Shown here: positions 34,101 through 41,331 of the stretch, piece after piece
How the letters are laid out: every line of letters begins with the position of its first letter
Numbering within the stretch: the first letter of the stretch is position 1
Source of the DNA: JAIWNK01 sp964453115
GTDB lineage: Bacteria; Chloroflexota; Anaerolineae; Anaerolineales; Anaerolineaceae
Length of the DNA stretch: 64,000 bases
Direction of reading: 5' to 3'
NCBI GenBank assembly: GCA_964453115.1
Contig: CAYVRT010000008.1
Span: 1 to 64,000 of the forward strand
Made by a program: the position numbers and the translations under genes
Notes under the pieces: generated by a model
Databases searched by the model: none
Told to the model about the DNA's origin: nothing
Seen by the model: the letters and a program-made list of their open reading frames with translations, nothing else

Positions 34101-34989
34101 GGTATGTTTCGGCAGTTTGGCCTTGCGGCACCTCAAAAACGGGCAGGTGATAGCCGGTTGAAGAAAGATCCACCGTGCAACGCTCGGCAATCAGCAGGGT
34201 ATTTTCGAGTGCGCCGGGCACCTCGCCAAACAATTCGGCCATCTCCTGCGGTGAACGCAGGTAATAGGTATCGCCGCCCATGCGCATCCGTTTCGGGTCG
34301 CTCAGCAGCGAGCCGGTTTGAATGGCAAGCAAAATATCCTGATAGCGCGCATCGCTGCGATTCACGTAATGCACATCGTTGGTCGCAACAAAACGGGCCT
34401 GATAGCGCTCCCGCAGTTCCAACAAGGTGCGATTGACCAACGCCAGTTCTTTAATGTTGTGTTGCTGCAATTCGAGGAAGAAACGATCTGGGCCAAAGAC
34501 CTGATAGTACCAATCCAGCTTTGGGATGGCATATTCAACGCCGCGCTCAACAATCAGGCGCGGCACCTCTGCCGAAAGACAGCCAGAGGTTGCAATCAAC
34601 CCTTCACTGTGGGCCGCCAAAAATTCGTGGTCAATGCGCGGATGGTAGTAAAAGCCCTCGGTTTGCGATGCACTGGCGATCTGGAGCAAGTTCTGATAGC
34701 CCGTTGGGGTTTCGGCCAGGAGCAGCATGTGATGGGAATGCTTATCCAATTGCGGGTCGCGGTCGCTCATCCGCCGCGCCGCCAGATAGGTCTCCAGGCC
34801 AATGATGGGTTTAATGCCAGCCTCACGCGCGGCGTTGAAAAACTCAATCACGCCAAACATTGTGCCATGATCGGTGATGGCAACTGCCGGCATTTCCATT
34901 TCCTTGGCGCGCTTGACCAGCTTCGTAATGTGACTGAAGCCATCCAACAAGGAATATTGTGTGTGAACGTGTAAATGGACGAAGGACAT
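31174..34989 (-). CDS. dnaE: DNA polymerase III alpha subunit
   Basis: 1271 residues, starting MSFVHLHVHTQYS (a GTG five codons earlier would overlap the upstream gene). Order: PHP domain (1-280) whose metal ligands all seem intact (HLHVH, ITDHG, GLETY, HHMLL, SGCLS, NDVHY); polymerase palm with catalytic Asp in MPDIDLDFQDDR; fingers; helix-hairpin-helix region; OB domain (VVVAGLIVGSRPHQTKSGKWMGFVTLEDV, about 990-1080). A Pro-rich linker with three PAWEEEG-like repeats (about 1110-1185) leads to a C-terminal domain. An intact PHP centre is associated with intrinsic proofreading in some bacteria. The gene is the third of a leftward unit, 8 nt after a secreted-protein gene. Confidence 0.96.
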   Translation of the reverse strand: MSFVHLHVHTQYSLLDGFSHITKLVKRAKEMEMPAVAITDHGTMFGVIEFFNAAREAGIKPIIGLETYLAARRMSDRDPQLDKHSHHMLLLAETPTGYQNLLQIASASQTEGFYYHPRIDHEFLAAHSEGLIATSGCLSAEVPRLIVERGVEYAIPKLDWYYQVFGPDRFFLELQQHNIKELALVNRTLLELRERYQARFVATNDVHYVNRSDARYQDILLAIQTGSLLSDPKRMRMGGDTYYLRSPQEMAELFGEVPGALENTLLIAERCTVDLSSTGYHLPVFEVPQGQTAETYLRQLCLEGMHRRYGARVSDPVVQERLEYELGIIQKMGFDAYFLIVWDLCRHAREEGIWYNARGSAAGSMVAYVLDITLVEPIEQGLIFERFLNPGRISMPDIDLDFQDDRRAHVMQYCAQKYGTDHVAQIITFGTLGARAAIRDVGRVMDIPLAEVDRVSKLIPNVPGKPVTIGGALEAVPDLKAAYEEADYLKALIDTAREMEGSIRNAGTHAAGVVITDRPIIEYAPLHRPTSGSEDNPIKAVTQFEMAVVESQGLLKVDFLGLVTLTIMQRACKLIEERHGQKLDLSNIPLDDPETFELLGRGLTAGVFQLEGSGMTRYLVQMKPRNLANVIAMVALYRPGPLEFIPQYIRRMHGEEPVTYRHPSMEPIFAETYGIPIYQEQIMRAAVDLAGYTPSESDELRKAISKKQKEKIDKHHKKFVTGAVQRGISEETADSIFADWEEFARYGFNKSHAADYGVIAVQTGYLKVHYPVEYMTAVLSASMSETEKVAFYAADCRSMGIDVLPPDVNSSGWDFTIEDGEGERSAIRFGMGAVKNVGQASVEMILQERQAGGAFRDLNDFAHRLDLRQVGKRSLESLIKVGAMDRFGARSALLDALERIMSVSASHFRALQAGQMSLFGGESGVSEMISLPPGPPLDRRQQLEWERELIGLYVSDHPLSPYLNALKHKITHLSGELGSARPGERVVVAGLIVGSRPHQTKSGKWMGFVTLEDVQGKVDLVFFSRAWQQFGKQMRPDVVICATGRLDAESADAKILVDEVEVQQLDALELEQPVAAEPDYSFLGEWDGDGIAEAPQPAYQPAPPAPPAWEEEGPPPPPAWEDDGLPARPIWEDGPPSVLAHSAAAALNEQPGKLPPPLPPPASSSSGAIPFKPVAYILPPRTPGSAQPCMVTVILRQNGNKASDSRRLRRVFHELVACPGDDKFSMIVFENGHSYFLEFPNDTTGYSSQLLERLKGIVGEENVTVEQLKVL

Positions 34990-34997
34990 GGGCTTGT

Positions 34998-35945
34998 TTA
35001 CCACCAGATGCGGAACCAGGTTTTGGCAGTCGTCTCCTGTGCAAAGCTGTTAACCGTCACCAAAATTTGGATCACCTGCTTGGGCGGCAAATTGCCCACA
35101 TCAAAGCTGAGCTGTGCAATTCCATCTGCGTTGGTATTCGGCAAGCGATATTTCTGCGTCACCCCATCCGGCAGAATGATGGTCAATTCGCAAGTTGCAT
35201 TGGCAATTGGGCGCAAGTACGGGTCTTGAACAATTACGTAGACTGTCTGGCGGCTATTGGCAGGCAACAAGGTGCTGGCAACAAAGGCGCGGGCGCGCGG
35301 CTCGAGCCGGGCAGCCGTGATATTGTCGGGCGGCACCGAGCGGGCCAATTGCGGGTTGCCCACCACGGCATCAAAGTAAATGCGGCCCAGGTCGGTCACT
35401 GCCACGCGTTGCCCCGGCGGCTGCTCAGGTCGCCACTCCAAACGGGCATGGCGAAAATACTGCACATAGCGCTGTTCGCGAATCTCAACCGCTGAAACTG
35501 GATCACCCAAATATTGCACACCATTGTGCAAATCATAGAATTGCAAAAAAGCATAACAAACGCTGAAACCGGTCGTGGGGAAGGTGCGGCAAGCCGCACT
35601 CTCACTGGCAATTGGCGCCAGGGGCGCGCCCGTATCGTGCAACAATTCGCCCAGGTTGGCAATGCGCACAGGCTTGCCATCCTCCAGGTCAAAGCGCACC
35701 TTCTGGAAATACTGCGTTTGCATGCCGGTCAGGGGGTCGGTAAAGGCATCGGTAATTGGGTAACCGAAGAGCAACAACGGGTCATCGGCGCTCTGGTAAA
35801 AGGCCAAAAACGGGCCGCGAACCCAATGCCCGGTCTCAGGAAAATAGAGCGCTTCAGGGGTCTGTTGAGCAGTTGCCAACCGCACACCTGCGCCAACGAG
35901 CAAGAGCAACAGAAAAGCAAGGAGAACCCGGCGCAGAGCGTTCAT
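34998..35945 (-). CDS. Secreted protein with C-terminal Ig-like domain, unknown function
   Basis: A 315-residue protein with a clear signal peptide (LLAFLLLLLVGAGVRLATA, cleavage near residue 26). The N-terminal 200 residues contain two copies of a motif relating to GPFLAFYQSADDPLLLFGYP and AFLQFYDLHNGVQYLGDPV, each followed by an aromatic-rich YFQKVRFDLE/YFRHARLEWR segment, so this half is an internal duplication. The last 90 residues look like a beta-sandwich (Ig-like) domain. I know of similar proteins in Chloroflexota but no function. It is encoded directly ahead of dnaE. Confidence 0.7.
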   Translation of the reverse strand: MNALRRVLLAFLLLLLVGAGVRLATAQQTPEALYFPETGHWVRGPFLAFYQSADDPLLLFGYPITDAFTDPLTGMQTQYFQKVRFDLEDGKPVRIANLGELLHDTGAPLAPIASESAACRTFPTTGFSVCYAFLQFYDLHNGVQYLGDPVSAVEIREQRYVQYFRHARLEWRPEQPPGQRVAVTDLGRIYFDAVVGNPQLARSVPPDNITAARLEPRARAFVASTLLPANSRQTVYVIVQDPYLRPIANATCELTIILPDGVTQKYRLPNTNADGIAQLSFDVGNLPPKQVIQILVTVNSFAQETTAKTWFRIWW

Positions 35946-35952
35946 ACCTTTG

Positions 35953-35958
35953 ATTATA
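35953..35958 (-). promoter_or_regulatory. -10 box of leaderless secreted-protein/dnaE transcript
   Basis: TATAAT on the minus strand, last base 7 nt before the ATG at 35945, with no ribosome-binding site between. It would be the nearest promoter for dnaE. Confidence 0.6.
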
Positions 35959-36000
35959 CAGAATCTGCCGCCTTAAAACAACCATTTTCAGCCGTTAAGT

Positions 36001-37134
36001 TTAAGCCAACCAGCCCCACAAAAAATAGACTCCTGCCAGCCCCAGCGCAAAGAAGACCCCCAAGGCAACCAGAAACAAGCGGCGGCGCGGCGATTTTGCC
36101 CAGGCCGCCAGCAACCCATAGAGCGGAAACATCAATAAGGTATAGCGCCCCACCCCCTCAAAGGGTGTTCCCGGCACAACGGTCACAGTCAAAAGCAAAA
36201 ACATGCCCGCCTGATAGAACAAGAAAGGCCATGGCAGCCGCCGCAGCCCCCAGATGGTTAGCAAGAGCGCCAGCAGCAAAATGGCAAAATTTATCCAGCC
36301 ATCGCCATGTCGGGTGTAACCGCCAAAAAAGCGCTCAAATTCCTGATAGAACAACCAGGGCGGCTGCACCACCCGCCCCCAAAACGTCGCCCGCACGGCA
36401 TTTAAATTGGGAAAACCCTGTGCCGTGCGCCAGGCAAAGAAGGCCAGTGTGCCAAGCGCCGGCGTGAAAGCCGCTGGCAGCCCCAACCACACCCGCCGCT
36501 CGCGGCGCGCCTGCTCAACCAGCAGCCCAAGCAGCACCAAGGTCAGCGGAGCAGCAGTGCCATGTGTCAGCCCAGCCAGCAGCCCACACAAAGCCACCGC
36601 CAGCCAGCGCCGTTGCACAGCCAGCCACACTGCGCCCAGCGTCCATGCCAGCGCCAGCGACATGGGATAAGGCGCCAGCCAATAGACCGCCGTTGGAAAG
36701 AAAGCACAGGCAAACACCGCCCGACCAGCCACTGCCTCATCCGCAAAGACAGCCGTCAGACGGTAGAGCAAAATCAGCGCCGCCGCAAAGGCCAGCCGGC
36801 TGAGCAGCCACAGGCCCATCAGTTCGTCGCCCACCCCCAGCCAGCGCCCAAGCAATGGATAGAGCGGAAAGAAATTGCTCAACATCGTTTCGGCATAGCC
36901 CACCTGTGCAATGCGCAGGTAATGAATCGCATCCCAGCGCAGCCAAACGCCCAGCAAGGCACCCCGCAGCCCGCTTTCCACCGGCGCAACGCCCCACAAG
37001 TTTTGTGCATCCAGCGGGCGCAAAGGACTGAAAAGCCGCCAAATCAGCAGCCCCACCCCGCCCTGCAACAAATTGGCTGCCAGCCAGGCGCTTGCTGCTG
37101 CCCGTGCAGCCCGTCCCCAAACCGTGTTTCGCAT
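36001..37134 (-). CDS. PIG-V-like polytopic mannosyltransferase
   Basis: 377 residues, about ten membrane helices. The loop after helix 1 has LRWDAIHYLRIAQVGY followed by NFFPLYPLLGRWLG, which matches the PIG-V/GPI-mannosyltransferase-2-like signature (RWDxxHYxxIAxxGY, FFPxYP). These GT-C enzymes use a polyprenyl-phosphate sugar donor and act at the outer face of the membrane. The start is the ATG 6 nt after a -10 box, nine codons inside the longest frame. The acceptor is unknown. It is divergent from the ABC importer and 55 nt upstream of the secreted-protein gene. Confidence 0.78.
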   Translation of the reverse strand: MRNTVWGRAARAAASAWLAANLLQGGVGLLIWRLFSPLRPLDAQNLWGVAPVESGLRGALLGVWLRWDAIHYLRIAQVGYAETMLSNFFPLYPLLGRWLGVGDELMGLWLLSRLAFAAALILLYRLTAVFADEAVAGRAVFACAFFPTAVYWLAPYPMSLALAWTLGAVWLAVQRRWLAVALCGLLAGLTHGTAAPLTLVLLGLLVEQARRERRVWLGLPAAFTPALGTLAFFAWRTAQGFPNLNAVRATFWGRVVQPPWLFYQEFERFFGGYTRHGDGWINFAILLLALLLTIWGLRRLPWPFLFYQAGMFLLLTVTVVPGTPFEGVGRYTLLMFPLYGLLAAWAKSPRRRLFLVALGVFFALGLAGVYFLWGWLA

Positions 37135-37140
37135 ACCGAC

Positions 37141-37146
37141 ATGATA
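37141..37146 (-). promoter_or_regulatory. -10 box of leaderless mannosyltransferase transcript
   Basis: TATCAT on the minus strand, exactly 6 nt before the ATG at 37134. There is no ribosome-binding site in the 6 nt. Confidence 0.5.
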
Positions 37147-37164
37147 CCATGCTTTGCGCAAGAC

Positions 37165-37193
37165 TTGACGAAACCCGGCCCGGCGCGTATGAT
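37165..37193 (+). promoter_or_regulatory. Sigma-70 type promoter of ABC importer operon
   Basis: TTGACG (37165-37170), 17-nt spacer, TATGAT (37188-37193), followed by an AAAGGAGA ribosome-binding site at 37213-37220 before the ATG at 37227. Confidence 0.65.
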
Positions 37194-37226
37194 GAAAGCA
37201 TCTATCCCATACAAAGGAGAGCCCGC

Positions 37227-38201
37227 ATGAACCGTTTTGCCCTCTTTCAACGCCTTTTGGGGCTGATGCTCATTTCCGCCCTCTTGTTTTCTGGATGTGG
37301 ACGTTCCACCCCCACCCACACCGAAATTCCCACCCTGCGCATTGCCGTGCTGCCGATCATTGATACACTGCCACTCTATGTTGCGCAACAAGAAGGCCTG
37401 TTTGCCAGCCAGGGCGTCCGGGTCGAATTTGTGCCGGTTGGCTCTGCACCGGAGCGCGATCAGGTGCTGGCAGCAGGTCAGGCCGATGGTGCAGTCAACG
37501 AGCTGCTGTCGGTCTTTTTCTTCAACAAAGAGACCATTCAAATGCAAGCCGTGCGCTACGCGCTTGTGCCAACCCTCAGCAGTCCCCATTTCTTCATCCT
37601 CGCCTCATCCCAAAGCGGCATCACCCGCCCGGAAGAGCTGAAGAATGTACCAATTGGCGTTTCGCAAGGCACAATCATTGAATATGTCAACGAAGGCATC
37701 CTCACCGGGCAGGGCCTTGCGCCAGAAGAAATTCAAACCATTGCCGTGCCAAAGATTGCTGACCGCATGACCCTGCTTGCCTCAGGCGAATTAAAGGCTG
37801 CCGTCATGCCCGACCCGCTTGCCGCCCTGGCTGTGCAGCAAGGCGCGGTCATCATCGCCGATGATGCTGCCTATCCACAATATGGCTTCAGCGTGCTTTC
37901 CTTCCGCAAAGAAGTGATCGAACGCGACCCGGTTGCCATTGCCGGGTTCCTGGCCGCCGTTGAACAAGCCACGCGGATGCTGAATAGCGACCCCAATTCC
38001 TACAAGGCGCTGCTCAGCGAACAAAAACTGGTTCCCGAGCCGCTGATTGCCACCTACACCATGCCCTATTTTCCGACTGCGGGCGTACCATCCGAGGCGG
38101 AATGGAACCTTGCCCTGGATTGGGCAGTTGCCAAAGGGCTGCTAAGCAGCCGTCCGGCCTATGCCGATTCGGTCAAGGGCGGCTACCTGCCGGTGCCATG
38201 A
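37227..38201 (+). CDS. ABC importer substrate-binding lipoprotein (SsuA/ThiY/NMT1-like)
   Basis: 324 residues with a lipoprotein signal (LLFSGC) and a type II periplasmic-binding fold: the start of the mature protein (TLRIAVLPIIDTLPLYVAQQ) and the segment QVLAAGQADGAVNELLS are typical of the NMT1/SsuA group, which bind sulfonates, thiamine or pyrimidine precursors, riboflavin or related compounds. The ligand cannot be assigned; no thiamine, sulfonate or riboflavin riboswitch or enzyme gene is adjacent. Start set by the strong AAAGGAGA site. It overlaps the ATPase gene by 4 nt. Confidence 0.88.
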   Translation: MNRFALFQRLLGLMLISALLFSGCGRSTPTHTEIPTLRIAVLPIIDTLPLYVAQQEGLFASQGVRVEFVPVGSAPERDQVLAAGQADGAVNELLSVFFFNKETIQMQAVRYALVPTLSSPHFFILASSQSGITRPEELKNVPIGVSQGTIIEYVNEGILTGQGLAPEEIQTIAVPKIADRMTLLASGELKAAVMPDPLAALAVQQGAVIIADDAAYPQYGFSVLSFRKEVIERDPVAIAGFLAAVEQATRMLNSDPNSYKALLSEQKLVPEPLIATYTMPYFPTAGVPSEAEWNLALDWAVAKGLLSSRPAYADSVKGGYLPVP

Positions 38202-38950
38202 TGATTGAGGTGCAAGGGCTGCGCTTTGGCTACCCGGGTGCGGCCCCGCTGTTCGAAAATTTCAGCTGGCAGGTGCAACCCGGCGAGCGCTGGGCTGTGC
38301 TTGGCTCTTCGGGCTGCGGAAAAACCACCCTGCTCTACTTGCTGGCTGGCCTGCACCGCCCGCAAGCCGGGCAAATTTGGATTGCCGGTCAGCCACTTGA
38401 ACGCCCCCGACCGCAGAGCGGCCTCATCCTGCAGGATTATGGCCTGCTCCCCTGGGCAACAGTGCGCCAAAACGCAGCCCTGGGGCTGCAAGTGCGCGGC
38501 TTCTATGGCCCGGATGGCAAACACGCCCCGCGCGACTTTCGCCCCGGTCAAAATGTCACCCCCTGGCTGGAACGCCTGGGGTTGCTGCCCTTCGCCGACC
38601 AATACCCGGCGCAGCTTTCGGGCGGTCAACGCCAACGCACGGCGATTGCCCGCACCCTGGCCCTGCAGCCCGACCTGCTGCTGATGGATGAACCTTTCTC
38701 TTCGCTCGATGCCATCACCCGCGAGGCATTGCAAGACCTGACCTGTGAACTATGTCAGGAGCAAGGGCTAACCCTCGTTCTGGTAACCCATTCAATTGAG
38801 GAAGCGGTGCGGATGGGCAATCGCATCCTGCTGCCGGGCAAGCCAGGGCGCAGTTTTGAGAACCCGTTTGCTAGTTGCCAACCCGTCGCTGATGAGGCCG
38901 GGCGGGCACACCTGATTCAGCAGCTGCGCCAGGAGCTAACCACGCCATGA
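38198..38950 (+). CDS. ABC importer ATP-binding protein (SsuB/TauB-like)
   Basis: A 250-residue ATPase: Walker A GSSGCGKT, Q-loop ILQDYGLLPWATV, signature LSGGQRQRTAIAR, Walker B LLLMDEPFSSLD, switch His in VTHSIEEAV. The start at ATGATG overlaps the binding-protein stop (ATGA). The region between the Q-loop and the signature is longer than usual and contains about 20 extra residues (YGPDGKHAPRDFRPGQNV). It powers import with the permease gene that overlaps its 3' end by 4 nt. Confidence 0.92.
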   Translation: MMIEVQGLRFGYPGAAPLFENFSWQVQPGERWAVLGSSGCGKTTLLYLLAGLHRPQAGQIWIAGQPLERPRPQSGLILQDYGLLPWATVRQNAALGLQVRGFYGPDGKHAPRDFRPGQNVTPWLERLGLLPFADQYPAQLSGGQRQRTAIARTLALQPDLLLMDEPFSSLDAITREALQDLTCELCQEQGLTLVLVTHSIEEAVRMGNRILLPGKPGRSFENPFASCQPVADEAGRAHLIQQLRQELTTP

Positions 38951-39687
38951 AACGCCGCCATCTGTTGTTTGCCAGCCTGGCCCTGCTGCTTGCCTGGTAC
39001 TTGCTTGCCCTGCTGATCAACCGCCCCATTCTGCCCACACCGTTGCGTGTGATACGCGTCTTCTTCCAGGAATTGGGGCAAGGCCTGCTGCTGCATTTTG
39101 CTGCCAGCCTGGGGCGCGCCCTGGCCGGAATGCTGATTGCCGTGCTGCTGGCTGTGCCAGCCGGGCTGGGCCTTGGCGCTGCGCCGCGCCTCAACCGCTT
39201 CTTCTCCCCCATTCTCTACCTGCTCTACCCCATCCCCAAGGTTGTGCTGACGCCCATCGTTCTGCTCTTGTTGGGAATTGGCGACCTTGCCAAAATTGCC
39301 ATGATCGTGCTGATTCTATTCTTCCAGGTGCTGGTGCTGGTGCGCGACCAGGCTGCTGGTTTGCCGCCGCAGCTGCTGCACAGCCTGCGCAGCCTGGGGG
39401 CGGGACGGCGCGCCCTGCTGCGCTTCGTCTATTTGCCGGCTGCGCTGCCCTCCATCCTCACTGCCCTGCGCCAATCCATTGGCACAGCGGTTGCCGTGCT
39501 GTATGTGACCGAACTGTTTGCCACCCGTTGGGGGCTAGGCTACTACATTTACTATCAGGGCAGCACCCTGCTCAACTACCCGGCCATGTATGCCGGGGTG
39601 CTTGCCATGAGCCTGCTTGGGCTGGGCCTCTACTTTGCGGTAGATGGGCTGGAACGCCGCCTCTGCCCGTGGAAATTGGCTGCCTAG
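38947..39687 (+). CDS. ABC importer permease (SsuC/ThiX-like)
   Basis: A 246-residue permease with six hydrophobic segments and the BPD-transporter coupling motif near SLGAGRRALLRFVYLPAALPSIL (EAA loop). The family start LAWYLLALLINRPILPTPLRV (nxxxLPsPxxv) is clear. It is the third gene of a 4-nt-overlapping, three-gene operon that encodes a complete importer. Its stop is shared with convergent menA in the palindrome CTAG. Confidence 0.9.
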   Translation: MKRRHLLFASLALLLAWYLLALLINRPILPTPLRVIRVFFQELGQGLLLHFAASLGRALAGMLIAVLLAVPAGLGLGAAPRLNRFFSPILYLLYPIPKVVLTPIVLLLLGIGDLAKIAMIVLILFFQVLVLVRDQAAGLPPQLLHSLRSLGAGRRALLRFVYLPAALPSILTALRQSIGTAVAVLYVTELFATRWGLGYYIYYQGSTLLNYPAMYAGVLAMSLLGLGLYFAVDGLERRLCPWKLAA

Positions 39688-40565
39688 CCGAAGAATGCCA
39701 GCCCGGCCCATAACAGCAAAGCAAACAAGAACGCCAATTGCCCCGAGCCAGCCAGCGCCCGGTTGAGCGCTGCACCCTCCGCAGCCCAGACCCGGCGCAA
39801 GGTCGGCCAGGCTGCCGGCAGGCAAAGCGCCGTCAGCAAGGCCCCGGGCGACAGTAGCCCGGCTGCCACACACCCGGCCACAATTGCCAGCGCCAACAGC
39901 AAAAACAGCCCATATTGGATGCGGGTTGCGGTGCGGCCAATGCGCGTTGCCAGGGTATGCTTACCGGCCATCCGGTCTGTCTCCATATCTCGCAAATTGT
40001 TGACGATCAAAATATTTGCCACCAACAGCCCCACCGAAACCGATACCCAGCCACAAACCGCGCTCCATCCCCCCGTCTGAACGTAATAACTGCCATTGAC
40101 TGCCGCCAACCCAAAGAAGAGGAAGACGAACACTTCCCCCAGCCCATGATACCCCAAGGGGAATGGCCCCCCCGTATATGCAATTGCCGCCAGAATGGCT
40201 GCCAGACCAATCGCCAGAATCACCCAGCCGCCCACGGCAATCAGGTATAGCCCCAATAGCGCTGCCAGCCCAAAGACAACCCACATCCCGGCCTTGACCT
40301 GCGCCGGACGCAGCAACCCGGCCTGGGTCACACGCAATGGCCCGGCAGTGCGTTGCGCATCGGCGCCGCGCTCATAATCGAACACATCGTTTGCCAGATT
40401 GCTGCCAACTTGCAACAAGAGCGCCGCAAGCAGCGCCGCCAACGCTGGCAGCCAGGCAAATGCCCCGGCCTGCCAGGCCAATGCCGAACCAGCCAACACC
40501 CCGGCTGCCGCTGCCGGTAAAGTCTTTGGACGCGCCGCAAGCAGCCAAATTTTCCACCCGCTCAT
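39684..40565 (-). CDS. menA: 1,4-dihydroxy-2-naphthoate polyprenyltransferase
   Basis: A 293-residue UbiA-superfamily membrane protein with about nine helices. First Asp-rich motif NLANDVFDYERGAD (NDxxDxxxD) and second motif NLRDMETDRMAGKHTLA bind the magnesium-diphosphate of the prenyl donor; AARPKTLPAAAAGVLAG at the start is typical of MenA. It makes demethylmenaquinone, the substrate of the divergent menG product. The ATG at 40565 has a GAGAAGAGG ribosome-binding site. Other men genes are not in the window. Confidence 0.92.
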   Translation of the reverse strand: MSGWKIWLLAARPKTLPAAAAGVLAGSALAWQAGAFAWLPALAALLAALLLQVGSNLANDVFDYERGADAQRTAGPLRVTQAGLLRPAQVKAGMWVVFGLAALLGLYLIAVGGWVILAIGLAAILAAIAYTGGPFPLGYHGLGEVFVFLFFGLAAVNGSYYVQTGGWSAVCGWVSVSVGLLVANILIVNNLRDMETDRMAGKHTLATRIGRTATRIQYGLFLLLALAIVAGCVAAGLLSPGALLTALCLPAAWPTLRRVWAAEGAALNRALAGSGQLAFLFALLLWAGLAFFG

Positions 40566-40603
40566 TGCCTCTTCTCCCAATCATCAAAATTCCTCACAGG
40601 CCT

Positions 40604-40609
40604 ATTATA
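40604..40609 (-). promoter_or_regulatory. menA: -10 box of menA
   Basis: TATAAT on the minus strand, 38 nt before the menA ATG. It lies 9 bp from the divergent menG -10 box, so polymerase at one promoter should exclude the other. Confidence 0.5.
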
Positions 40610-40618
40610 AACCGGGTA

Positions 40619-40624
40619 TATAAT
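40619..40624 (+). promoter_or_regulatory. menG: -10 box of leaderless menG transcript
   Basis: TATAAT (in GTATATAATTG), last base exactly 6 nt before the ATG at 40631; no ribosome-binding site. Confidence 0.6.
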
Positions 40625-40630
40625 TGAAGC

Positions 40631-41323
40631 ATGGCAAATCTAACCGGTTCCCAGCGCGCCCGCTATGTTCGCAGCATGTTCAGCCGCATTGCCGGGCATT
40701 ACGACCTGCTCAACCGACTGATGACCGGCGGCATGGATACACGCTGGCGCAAAGAAACCGTCCAGCGCGCCCAGCTCTTCCCCGGCGCCCGCCTGCTCGA
40801 CCTGGGTTGCGGCACCGGCGACCTGGCCCGCGAGGCACGCCAGCAACAACCGCAGGCGCAAATCGTTGCTGCCGATTTCACCCTGCCGATGATGCTGGCC
40901 GGCAAAGGGCGCGGCCCGCTCGATTGGAGCGCGGCCGATGCGCTGTGTTTGCCTTTTCCCGATGCCACATTTGATGCCATCATCTCCGGTTTCTTAATGC
41001 GCAATGTCGGAGATTTGCCCGGCGCACTTTCCGAGCAGGTGCGCACCCTCAAACCCCAGGGCTGGCTGGTGATTCTCGAAACCACCCGCCCAACCCGCAA
41101 CCTGCTCTGGCCCTTCATCTGGCTGCACCTGCACATTGGCATTCCTCTGCTCGGACGGCTGGTTGCCCGGCAGGGCAGCGCTTACACTTACCTGCGCGCC
41201 AGCACCGAGGCCTTCCTGCCTGCCGAAGAGTTGGCCGAGCAAATGCAGCGCGCCGGGCTATCCGAAGTTGGGTTTGAACGGCGCATGTTCGGCACCATCG
41301 CCATCCATTGGGGCAAAAAATAG
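40631..41323 (+). CDS. menG: Demethylmenaquinone methyltransferase (UbiE/MenG)
   Basis: A 230-residue class I SAM methyltransferase of the UbiE/MenG family. RIAGHYDLLNRLMTGGMDTRWR and LLDLGCGTGDLAREA (SAM motif I) are diagnostic, with SGFLMRNVGD and the C-terminal RMFGTIAIHWG ending as in the family. It methylates demethylmenaquinone to menaquinone, the last step of the pathway and the step after the divergent menA gene. It converges on the CPBP protease with an 8-nt gap and no visible terminator. Confidence 0.93.
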   Translation: MANLTGSQRARYVRSMFSRIAGHYDLLNRLMTGGMDTRWRKETVQRAQLFPGARLLDLGCGTGDLAREARQQQPQAQIVAADFTLPMMLAGKGRGPLDWSAADALCLPFPDATFDAIISGFLMRNVGDLPGALSEQVRTLKPQGWLVILETTRPTRNLLWPFIWLHLHIGIPLLGRLVARQGSAYTYLRASTEAFLPAEELAEQMQRAGLSEVGFERRMFGTIAIHWGKK

Positions 41324-41331
41324 TGCGGCGC

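Noticed and set aside
38183..38734. Minus-strand frame inside the ABC ATPase gene
   Set aside because: Shadow of a clear ABC ATPase with Walker and signature motifs.
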